A stretch of DNA of 34,354 nucleotides, from NCBI GenBank assembly GCA_002840905.1, contig PHDD01000038.1:1-34354 (forward strand), written 5' to 3'. The notes under the pieces are model-generated. The model saw only the letters and a program-made list of their open reading frames with translations, was not told where the DNA came from and did no database searches. Every line of letters begins with the position of its first letter. Within the stretch, counting starts at the first letter, position 1. Positions 16,398 through 23,046 of the stretch are shown one piece after another. The position numbers and the translations under genes are program-made. This DNA comes from Bacteroidetes bacterium HGW-Bacteroidetes-4. Lineage in GTDB: Bacteria > Bacteroidota > Bacteroidia > Bacteroidales > SZUA-534.

Positions 16398-16403
16398 CCA
16401 CTT

Positions 16404-16430
16404 AAAGGAGCTAAATAGCTCCTTTTTTTT
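16404..16430 (+). terminator. Rho-independent terminator of the tRNA operon
   Basis: AAAGGAGCT (16404-16412) pairs with AGCTCCTTT (16417-16425), 9 bp with a 4-base loop AAAT, and is followed by a run of T to 16431. It starts four bases after the CCA of tRNA copy 2. Confidence 0.88.
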
Positions 16431-16453
16431 TGTGGTACGCAACCGTTTTTATG

Positions 16454-16484
16454 TTTACGCCATCTACCAAGTTAGTCATTTTTG
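16454..16484 (+). promoter_or_regulatory. Possible promoter for the O-antigen-ligase-like gene
   Basis: TTTA (16454-16457), 19 bases, then CATTTTTG (16477-16484): one mismatch in each box against TTTG-N19-TAnnTTTG. Start of transcription would fall near 16489, just ahead of TTG 16508. Confidence 0.35.
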
Positions 16485-16507
16485 CGAATTAAAAATAGGG
16501 AAAGATT

Positions 16508-17932
16508 TTGTTAACAATAAAAAAGGAGTTTTCTCAAGCTACATTTCCAGAGTCACACCCGGGTGTTTTAGTTAATTTTTTAATCCATCCGAATTCGGGT
16601 GCCAAGTTGAAACAACGTGCTTTTTTGTTTTTTGGATTACTGGTTGCTTTTTGGTTGCCGCTGAGTAAACATTTAATTTCTCCCATCATTATTCTTTTTT
16701 CAATTACCTGGTTATTTAACTTAAAGCAAATTGAATGGAACATTTTCAAAAACAGGAATAGAACCAGTACTTGGCTTCTGCTATTACCAACTATTTACTT
16801 TACCATAAATATAATTAGTGCCCTGGTAAGTAATAACAAGCATTCAGCACTATTCGATCTTGAAGTAAAACTTTCCTTATTACTTTTTCCTCTTATTATT
16901 TTAAGTTCGAGTAGACTTATTTATCGATTTCGACTCTATTTTTTAAAAGTGTTTTTACTTGGGAATCTGGTTGCTCTAATTATTGACCTGATAATTGCTA
17001 CAATTAACTCCATCCATTTTTATGAAGGTAGTTTTCAATTTTTACCAGCTATCAATGAGGCTTTTAACAATCAATCTTTTTTTCTTTTAATTGGAAACCG
17101 CTTATCTCATTTTTCTTACGTTCATTTTTCGGTGTTTCATCATCCCGCCTATTTTTCCATGTTTTTAAATTTAGGTGTAGTAATTTCCTACTATTTTTAT
17201 AAAACAACAACCAAGCGAAAAAACAAAGCTTTTTATATTGGTTTAATTCTGATATTTTATGTGGGTATTTATTTGCTTTCGACCCGTAGTGGTTTACTTG
17301 CATTATTTACTACACTTTTAGCACTTACCATTATTGAGTTTTCAAAAAAGTCCAACTATGTGTTGGTGTTTTTTCTTTCATTCGTACTAAATTTTGGTTT
17401 ATACAAAGCCATAACGGTATCAAAAATAAAAGATAATGTAAAAGAAATGTCTGAGCTTTCGACCAAAAAAGACAGTAACCCGGAATCGGAAGTACCGGTA
17501 AAATACAGCGACCCCCGTTTAAATATTTGGGATGCATCGCTGGAACAAATAAAACTCAATTTTTGGTTTGGCGTAGGCAATGGCGATGTTAAATACTCTT
17601 TGATTCAGCAATACAAATTGAACAATTTTTTACCAGGTGTGCAAAGTCGTTATAATACCCACAATCAATACCTCGAAACGCAACTATCGGGTGGAATAAT
17701 TTCGACACTTATTTTATTGGCTATGTTAATTCTTGGCCTAATTCATGCCTTTAAGGAAAACATGTTGATTTTTGGTTTTCTAATTTGTGTGGTTGGCTTT
17801 AATTTTTTATTTGAATCGATGCTAAATACCATGGCCGGGGTAATTTTCTTTTCGTTTTTCTACAGTTTTCTTATCCGGTTCAGTCCACCAAAGCTTTCAT
17901 TAGTTTTAAACAAGGTTGCTAAACAACCTTAA
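16508..17932 (+). CDS. O-antigen ligase/polymerase-like membrane protein (Wzy_C family)
   Basis: A protein of up to 474 residues with about 12 transmembrane helices and one large periplasmic loop (about 300-385) rich in charged residues. This layout and the loop motif SRYNTHNQYLETQLSGG (His and Tyr next to a helix) are those of WaaL/Wzy glycan ligases and polymerases, which join undecaprenyl-linked glycans to lipid A-core or chains. No other glycan genes lie nearby, so the acceptor is open. No ATG suits the start: candidates are TTG 16508 and TTG 16607 in the same frame; the second gives a more natural first residue run (KQRAFLFFGLLVAFW). Tail overlaps the S4 gene by 14 bases. Confidence 0.78.
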   Translation: MLTIKKEFSQATFPESHPGVLVNFLIHPNSGAKLKQRAFLFFGLLVAFWLPLSKHLISPIIILFSITWLFNLKQIEWNIFKNRNRTSTWLLLLPTIYFTINIISALVSNNKHSALFDLEVKLSLLLFPLIILSSSRLIYRFRLYFLKVFLLGNLVALIIDLIIATINSIHFYEGSFQFLPAINEAFNNQSFFLLIGNRLSHFSYVHFSVFHHPAYFSMFLNLGVVISYYFYKTTTKRKNKAFYIGLILIFYVGIYLLSTRSGLLALFTTLLALTIIEFSKKSNYVLVFFLSFVLNFGLYKAITVSKIKDNVKEMSELSTKKDSNPESEVPVKYSDPRLNIWDASLEQIKLNFWFGVGNGDVKYSLIQQYKLNNFLPGVQSRYNTHNQYLETQLSGGIISTLILLAMLILGLIHAFKENMLIFGFLICVVGFNFLFESMLNTMAGVIFFSFFYSFLIRFSPPKLSLVLNKVAKQP

Positions 17933-18146
17933 TCACGGTTTCATCAATCGTTACCTCATCGCCCGATTTTACTTTAGCTCGCTTACGTAAATCGGTTTTT
18001 CCGTTAAGTTTTACCAAACCGTCGCTAATAAAAGTATTGGCCATCCCCCCATTCTCAACCAACTGCATTACTTTTAGCAATTTATTCAATTCAATAAATG
18101 CGGGTTCTTCGTTTACTGAAGGTTTCAATTCAAAGGTTAGTGTCAT
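17919..18146 (-). CDS. Small S4-domain RNA-binding protein (YbcJ-like)
   Basis: A 75-residue protein made of one S4 domain: FIELNKLLKVMQLVENGGMAN, then the core VKLNGKTDLRKRAKVKSGDEVTI that forms the L-shaped RNA-binding surface. It matches the short YbcJ/YaaA-type S4 proteins, which bind structured RNA but have no established target. It starts one base after the nitroreductase stop, so it is third in the tatA2-nitroreductase-S4 operon, and it ends 14 bases inside the convergent ligase gene. Confidence 0.85.
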   Translation of the reverse strand: MTLTFELKPSVNEEPAFIELNKLLKVMQLVENGGMANTFISDGLVKLNGKTDLRKRAKVKSGDEVTIDETVIKVV

Positions 18147-18147
18147 G

Positions 18148-18660
18148 TTAAAATTTATTGTAAGTAATGATTTTATTTAAAGCATGGCGCTTTTTTGCGG
18201 GTATTTCTTCAGTAGCCGGATAACCTAAAGGCACTAAAGCAATGGGCTCAAATCCTTCAGGAAAAACAAACAATTGTTTTAAGCGATTCATTTCAAAATT
18301 ACATACCCAACAGGTGGCCAGATTCACACTGGTTGCAACCAAAGTCAGATGATCTATAAAAATGGAAGTATCGATTATTGCATGGTTGGTTCCATCATTG
18401 CGAACCCACCCCTGATTTTGAATGGCTGATACTATAAGAACTACCGGAGCACATGCAAACCAAGGCCTATTGTAGGCTTTTCTGGCTTTTTCAAGAGCCG
18501 GTTCGGTATTCAATATCAAAACATGATACGGTTGTATGTTTACTGCCGATGGAGCCAGAAGTGCTTTTCCTATAATTGATTCAATAAGTTCATTGCTTGG
18601 TACATCCGGCTTATAAGCCCGACAGGAATACCGTTTTTCAACAACTGCATTAAATTCCAT
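18148..18660 (-). CDS. Nitroreductase-family FMN oxidoreductase
   Basis: A 170-residue protein from ATG 18660 (MEFNAVVEKRYSCRAYKPD). The phosphate-binding RYSCRAY segment, APSAVNIQPYHVLIL (the family's PSAxNxQPW stretch) and the late IALVPLGYPATEE show an FMN-dependent nitroreductase fold. An upstream start at 18729 would run into the tatA-like gene and adds a basic tail absent from the family, so I reject it. Members reduce nitro groups, quinones or enones with NAD(P)H; the true substrate is unknown. It starts 4 bases after the short TatA stop. Confidence 0.87.
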   Translation of the reverse strand: MEFNAVVEKRYSCRAYKPDVPSNELIESIIGKALLAPSAVNIQPYHVLILNTEPALEKARKAYNRPWFACAPVVLIVSAIQNQGWVRNDGTNHAIIDTSIFIDHLTLVATSVNLATCWVCNFEMNRLKQLFVFPEGFEPIALVPLGYPATEEIPAKKRHALNKIITYNKF

Positions 18661-18664
18661 AACG

Positions 18665-18841
18665 CTAGTTTTCTTTGGTATCCTCGTCTTTTGCTGTTTC
18701 GTTTTTAAATTCCTTAATCCCTTTACCAATACCCCGCATCAATTCCGGAATTTTACGACCACCAAAAATTAACAGTATAACAAGTACAATCAATAAAATT
18801 TCTGTACCTCCAAGAAATCCTAAAAAAACTGTGTTTTGCAT
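18665..18841 (-). CDS. tatA: Second TatA/E-like protein, 58 residues
   Basis: A short gene from ATG 18841 to TAG at 18665. It encodes one N-terminal membrane helix (GGTEILLIVLVILLIFGG), the FGGRKIPELMRG hinge and the amphipathic helix GIGKGIKEFKNE, then a short acidic tail. This is a complete, minimal TatA, closely similar to the TatA encoded next to tatC at 26712 but with a much shorter tail. TatA oligomers form the pore of the twin-arginine export system in the inner membrane. Here it heads an operon with a nitroreductase and an S4 protein rather than with tatC. Confidence 0.88.
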   Translation of the reverse strand: MQNTVFLGFLGGTEILLIVLVILLIFGGRKIPELMRGIGKGIKEFKNETAKDEDTKEN

Positions 18842-18860
18842 ATATCTTTATTTTAGACTT

Positions 18861-18868
18861 CAAAAATA
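18861..18868 (-). promoter_or_regulatory. -7 element of the short tatA operon
   Basis: CAAAAATA on the plus strand is TATTTTTG on the minus strand, a perfect -7 box, 20 bases ahead of ATG 18841. No good TTTG lies at the 19-base spacing. Confidence 0.4.
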
Positions 18869-18922
18869 TAAAACAAAAACGATTACAGGACTACCTACAG
18901 CTATAAATAAGTTAAAAGTCAA

Positions 18923-19153
18923 TTATTTCTTTTCAAGAAGGGCCAATTCCCTGGGATCGAAAAGCGTAGGATAATCGTTATCGAAACTTTGTAAAACTTT
19001 TGTAAACAAAGCCTCGCGAATTACCTGCGATTTATTGTGGATTTTATATTTTTTGCAATAGCGGTTAAATGCATCAATTTCGTAGTCGTTAAGCAATATC
19101 TGGTGCTTATGTTTACGGCGCAAGGCTCTATATTGCTGTGTATTGAGTGGCAT
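18923..19153 (-). CDS. Ribbon-helix-helix-like small protein
   Basis: A 76-residue basic protein. After an N-terminal basic tail (YRALRRKHKHQ) it has a strand (QILLND), a helix (YEIDAFNRYCKKY) and a second helix after a turn (NKSQVIREALFTKVLQSF), the order of a ribbon-helix-helix DNA-binding domain of MetJ/Arc type. Proteins of this look are common and uncharacterised in Bacteroidota. No toxin gene is adjacent, so it does not look like half of a toxin-antitoxin pair. A perfect palindrome lies 5 bases ahead of its start and could be its own operator (inference). Confidence 0.65.
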   Translation of the reverse strand: MPLNTQQYRALRRKHKHQILLNDYEIDAFNRYCKKYKIHNKSQVIREALFTKVLQSFDNDYPTLFDPRELALLEKK

Positions 19154-19157
19154 ATAC

Positions 19158-19175
19158 TATTTTTGCTCAAAAATA
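19158..19175. promoter_or_regulatory. Palindromic promoter/operator of the RHH-like gene
   Basis: TATTTTTGCTCAAAAATA is a perfect inverted repeat with 8-base arms and a 2-base centre. The right arm read on the minus strand is an ideal -7 box for the gene starting at 19153; the left arm is the same box on the plus strand. A dimeric repressor bound here would block transcription. Confidence 0.55.
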
Positions 19176-19253
19176 AGCCTTACCGCCCTTTAAGCCTAAC
19201 AATGCTCAGGTAATTAATTAACAGAATGCCGTTAATTATTAACAATAGATGTT

Positions 19254-20624
19254 CTACTTAATGGCATTGTTCAGGTTTTGCATAAAACTACGTTCCAGGT
19301 AATCGGCAAGTTTTTGGTAAGCATTAACTCCGGCTTCAGTATAATTTAATTGAACGCCCGTAATGGGATCAATATTTTTAACATAACGTACTTGTTGCTG
19401 TTTATCGAGTATTTTAATGATACCAGATAAATCGGTATAATGCATTCTGCCGTCGTTTTTGTTTATTTTAGTGCTACTATTAATTTCAAGAATAAAATCG
19501 GCAGCTGATCTATTTTCAGTAACCGGATATCCCGAATTAGCAAGCATTTGCTTTACCCGGTTTTCAATTAATTTAGGTTGAAGCGTACTGTTAAGATTTA
19601 GTTCTGAAGTGACCACATAAAACACCGGATTTTCGATCCGAAGGGTAATGAAACCTGAAGCTTCATCCATTTTTCGTATCATTTTCCGAAACATGGGATC
19701 GCTGGTAAGCTGCGAACTTAGCACGGCTAAATCGAGACTTGCTTTAAGTTGCTCTGACACCGCTTTCGACTCCATTTTATCCATACTGCCATAAACAACT
19801 TTTCCCCAGACATCGCTGGTTGTATTACCATTGCGTAAGGGTTTTCGGCCTAAGGTAAAAACAACGGGCAAACCTTCGAGCGATTTTCCCAAATTATTCT
19901 CAACTGTAAATTGCAACAAACTTCCCGGAATTGATGTACCATTTTTTACTTTTATTTCAGGAACTTCGGGCATGATGCTTATATCGTTCATCGTTTTTAC
20001 CAAACCACTTAACAGCTCGTTGCCAAGATAAATGGTAGTATTATTGTAGGTTGTTTCGAGCGATTCGGTTAAATAAAGTTTTACAGCTTCAAGTCCTTTA
20101 ACATAATTTGTAAGCGCATCAATATAACGAAGATTATTTTTTGCCTGTTGTGCTTTTACCAAATAATCGGTTCCCCGGCTAACCGCTTCTGCTTTTCTTT
20201 TTTCTTTTAATTCGGCATGAAGGTTTTTGGATAGTCGATAATAAACATAATAATGCGTAGCTGTTTCAAAATTGTTTACCAATTCGTAGCCTTCTAACTG
20301 TTCCTGAGTAGCCATTTTAGTAGCAGCCGAAAAATCTTCGACATAAGAGCCCATGGAACTTTCAAACTGATTTAGAACACTGGTACTACTAATGTTTAGC
20401 GAAATTTCGCTGGCCAGGTCGGCCAAGGCATCATTCTTGGCTGCCATTAGGTAGTTCGTATTTCCCGGCATTTTCAGCGCTACACCAATTCCGTTGTAAT
20501 ATTGGGTCGAAACCGGTTTTTGCTGTACCCACTGAGGTAAAGGTTCAACAACAGTAACATTTTTCTGGCTTCCACAACCAAAAAAAACAAAAGCAATAAG
20601 CAAAACACTATTTCTCCGGATCAT
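19254..20624 (-). CDS. LPP20-family-like lipoprotein
   Basis: A 456-residue protein with a lipoprotein signal (MIRRNSVLLIAFVFFGC, lipid Cys17; the Phe at -3 is not ideal). Residues about 25-160 resemble the LPP20 domain (PLPQWVQQKP, GIGVALKM, AAKNDALADLASEISLNISS, then YYVYYRLSK), followed by a helical part (about 165-215), Ig-like strands (about 220-265, VVFTLGRKPLRNGNTTSDVWGKVVYG) and a C-terminal alpha/beta domain (about 340-456). It overlaps the preceding CsgG-like lipoprotein by 17 bases, so the two are coupled and may form one envelope complex. Function unknown. Confidence 0.7.
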   Translation of the reverse strand: MIRRNSVLLIAFVFFGCGSQKNVTVVEPLPQWVQQKPVSTQYYNGIGVALKMPGNTNYLMAAKNDALADLASEISLNISSTSVLNQFESSMGSYVEDFSAATKMATQEQLEGYELVNNFETATHYYVYYRLSKNLHAELKEKRKAEAVSRGTDYLVKAQQAKNNLRYIDALTNYVKGLEAVKLYLTESLETTYNNTTIYLGNELLSGLVKTMNDISIMPEVPEIKVKNGTSIPGSLLQFTVENNLGKSLEGLPVVFTLGRKPLRNGNTTSDVWGKVVYGSMDKMESKAVSEQLKASLDLAVLSSQLTSDPMFRKMIRKMDEASGFITLRIENPVFYVVTSELNLNSTLQPKLIENRVKQMLANSGYPVTENRSAADFILEINSSTKINKNDGRMHYTDLSGIIKILDKQQQVRYVKNIDPITGVQLNYTEAGVNAYQKLADYLERSFMQNLNNAIK

Positions 20625-21993
20625 ACAAATTTATTTTTAACGCTACATTATCGGCAATCTTATTGGTTATCTCCTGGCTTAATTCATCCATCGTTTTAAT
20701 TTGCTTACGTCCATTCAGCAAACTGGCCAATTCTTTGTTATCATTAACATTGTCTTTTATTGAATCAGTAGAGGAATCTTTGTCTTTATGAGACCAACTA
20801 CCCATTACCAGGTTTTTAATATCGCCGTCGAAGGTTGCATAGTTTATCTGATCGTCTATCGAAAGTGTTATCACATCACTTACCATAACTTCGCCGGTTT
20901 CGGCCGAAATTAATTTATACTGAAAAGTACAATAAATGCTGTTCGATTGTGAAAATTCGTTGTAGTAGGTTTTGTGATAGCGGTAAGTTATTTTTTCAGG
21001 TTCGCCTTCCTTTTTTTCAACAACTTTTTCTTTCAGATAACCTTTCATTTGTTTTTTTTCAAGTTTTCCCTGATTAAAAGCCACTCTGTCGACCTGACCG
21101 GTAAGCAAAGCTTTAACTCCATACATTTTACCGGCTTTTGCACTTACATCGCTGTCTACATTACCTTCGAGCGATAATAATTGCTCATTTTTAATATGTT
21201 CGGTATTACTCCGGTCAATTAATTTTATAAAGGGCGATTTACTTTCAATTAACCGTTGCTCCACTTTACTTTGAATTGTATATGAAAACAAGGGTTGCCG
21301 GCTTTTATCGGCAAAATCGACCAGGGCAATGGTAATTAAGGCCTGATTTAACGCTTTTTCCGAAAGTTCTTTGGTGTCTTTATAATTAGGTAGTTTATCC
21401 AGAATTTTTTTAAAAGCATAATATGCGCTCCGGTATTTTTGAATAAGCATAAACTCTTTGCCCTTGCGATAAATGGGTTCATAATGGGCTGTTTTTAACA
21501 AAACGGCTGCATCCTGATAATAAGGCTCAATAAAAAGTATTTCATTTAAGATGGTTTCGGCTCTCACAAATTCTTCGTCAACCAAAAGAAGGTAAGCCTC
21601 GTTGTAACGGCTTTCCAGATAAATTTTCTTTACCTCGTCGTAATAATCTTTATAATGTGAGGGAAATACCAGTTCAACTCCAGTACTTAACACTGTATTA
21701 TAATAATCCTTACTTTCAATATATTTATATACCGCCTCTTTTGGTTCGTCGGCATTGTAATGATTTAAAAAAACACCCAGTTTTTTATCGAGGGTAAGCT
21801 GTGCATTTCTTTTTAGGCCAATGGTAGCTTCAACGTTTTTGGGGTTTCTTTTTACTGAAGCCAAATACATTTCGGCTGCTTTTTCGTAATACCCTGTTTT
21901 TTCAAACTCAGCTCCTTTTTTAGCATAGCGTTTCGATGCGCAACCTGCCAGCATTAATAGAGCTATTATTATGAATCCTGTTTTTTTCATCAA
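20608..21993 (-). CDS. TPR lipoprotein with CsgG/LpoB-like domain
   Basis: A 461-residue lipoprotein: signal with lipobox LMLAGC (Cys18), then TPR-like helices (about 22-215; FEKTGYYEKAAEMYLASVKRNPKNVEA is a clear repeat, and YRSAYYAFKKILDKLPNYKD another), then a CsgG-like alpha/beta domain from about 218 (ITIALVDFADKSRQPLFSY, VEQRLIESKSPFIKLIDRS, GVKALLTGQV). CsgG-like domains occur in the curli pore and in LpoB, the activator of peptidoglycan synthase, but no curli genes are here. Probable site: periplasmic face of the outer membrane. Pairs with the LPP20-like gene downstream. Confidence 0.75.
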   Translation of the reverse strand: MMKKTGFIIIALLMLAGCASKRYAKKGAEFEKTGYYEKAAEMYLASVKRNPKNVEATIGLKRNAQLTLDKKLGVFLNHYNADEPKEAVYKYIESKDYYNTVLSTGVELVFPSHYKDYYDEVKKIYLESRYNEAYLLLVDEEFVRAETILNEILFIEPYYQDAAVLLKTAHYEPIYRKGKEFMLIQKYRSAYYAFKKILDKLPNYKDTKELSEKALNQALITIALVDFADKSRQPLFSYTIQSKVEQRLIESKSPFIKLIDRSNTEHIKNEQLLSLEGNVDSDVSAKAGKMYGVKALLTGQVDRVAFNQGKLEKKQMKGYLKEKVVEKKEGEPEKITYRYHKTYYNEFSQSNSIYCTFQYKLISAETGEVMVSDVITLSIDDQINYATFDGDIKNLVMGSWSHKDKDSSTDSIKDNVNDNKELASLLNGRKQIKTMDELSQEITNKIADNVALKINLYDPEK

Positions 21994-22156
21994 ACTTGCT
22001 TTTTGTAAGCTATTAAATGTGATTATTTTATTTATAATACCTTTTTAAAACATTTTAAGCTGATTGATTAAATTCAATGGCATCAAAGATAAAAATATTA
22101 TTTTGTTGTGCTAAATTAAAGCAAGGCTTGTATCTTTAAGAAAAACAAAAGAGCTT

Positions 22157-22975
22157 ATGAATGTTGTTGATGTTGTGGCTTTCGATATAGATGGTACTTT
22201 ACTGAACGACAATCGTCGGGTTAGTGAAACGGATTACCGTTTGCTTGAAAAACTGGGACAAAACGGTGTTTTACGTGTTGCTGCTACGGGACGCAACCTG
22301 TTCTCGTTGAATCGGGTTTTGACTCCAGATTTTCCAATGGATTACGCCATTTTTTCATCGGGTGCAGGAATCATGAACTGGAAAACCAAAGAAATTTTAC
22401 ATACCGAACATTTAACTAAAAATGAAATTAAACGAATTATTAAAATACTCGATTCGTTTGAATTGAATTACTCGCTACACCAATGCATTCCCAACAATCA
22501 TCATTTATACCTGCATGCGCCCCATCCTCAGGCTCACGATTTACTGAACTACTCTGCAGCATACCAGCCATATGTTGAACCCATAAATTTTGATAAGCTC
22601 CCCGAACAGGCTACTCAGTTTATTGTTATACTAAACAGTCATGTTTCGCTGTTTAATACCTTGACAATAAAAATGAACTTTGTGAAAACCATATTAACCA
22701 CCTCACCCATCGACAAAAAAACAATGTGGCTCGAGGTTTTTAATCAAAGGGTTTCAAAAGCCAATGGATTAAAATGGTTGTGTACTTACATTAATATGAA
22801 AAATCCAAAAATAATGGCCATTGGCAACGATTACAATGATGAAGAATTACTTCACCATTCAAATTATAGTTTTGTTGTAGCCAATGCTCCCGCTGATTTA
22901 AAAAATAAATTTTCTGTGGTAGCCAATAATAACAACAATGGATTAAGCGAAGCTTGGAATATAATTTCAATTTGA
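22157..22975 (+). CDS. HAD-superfamily phosphatase, Cof type
   Basis: A 272-residue HAD IIB hydrolase. Motif I is VVAFDIDGTLL (nucleophile Asp and acid Asp at about residues 9 and 11), motif II lies in RVAATGRN, motif III has Lys in the SKANGLKWL segment, and motif IV is AIGNDYNDEELL. The cap sits between about residues 85 and 190. Members dephosphorylate sugar phosphates, pyridoxal phosphate or FMN; the target cannot be told. It starts divergently from the CsgG-like gene and precedes the RelA/SpoT gene by 71 bases, each likely with its own promoter. A weak candidate -7 (TATCTTTA) is at 22131-22138. Confidence 0.88.
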   Translation: MNVVDVVAFDIDGTLLNDNRRVSETDYRLLEKLGQNGVLRVAATGRNLFSLNRVLTPDFPMDYAIFSSGAGIMNWKTKEILHTEHLTKNEIKRIIKILDSFELNYSLHQCIPNNHHLYLHAPHPQAHDLLNYSAAYQPYVEPINFDKLPEQATQFIVILNSHVSLFNTLTIKMNFVKTILTTSPIDKKTMWLEVFNQRVSKANGLKWLCTYINMKNPKIMAIGNDYNDEELLHHSNYSFVVANAPADLKNKFSVVANNNNNGLSEAWNIISI

Positions 22976-23015
22976 AACGTTTTTTGAGAATTCTTTTATA
23001 ATTAGTATTGTTTTA

Positions 23016-23023
23016 TATTTTTG
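23016..23023 (+). promoter_or_regulatory. -7 element of the RelA/SpoT gene
   Basis: TATTTTTG matches TAnnTTTG and lies 24 bases ahead of ATG 23047. At 19-base spacing only a T-rich stretch stands in for TTTG. It indicates independent transcription from the HAD gene. Confidence 0.5.
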
Positions 23024-23046
23024 CAGCATAAAATCATAAGATATCA

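Noticed and set aside
16241-16398. Possible short CRISPR-like or other direct repeat array
   Set aside because: The 79-base repeat is fully explained by two tRNA-Asp genes; there are no spacers.
16339-16575. Open frame of 78 residues on the plus strand
   Set aside because: It runs through tRNA copy 2 and the terminator; nothing in it resembles a protein family.
18661-18729. Longer nitroreductase starting at 18729
   Set aside because: The added segment lies over the tatA-like gene in another frame and is absent from the family; ATG 18660 fits better.
18923-19153. RHH-like gene as an antitoxin
   Set aside because: No small toxin-like gene adjoins it on either side.
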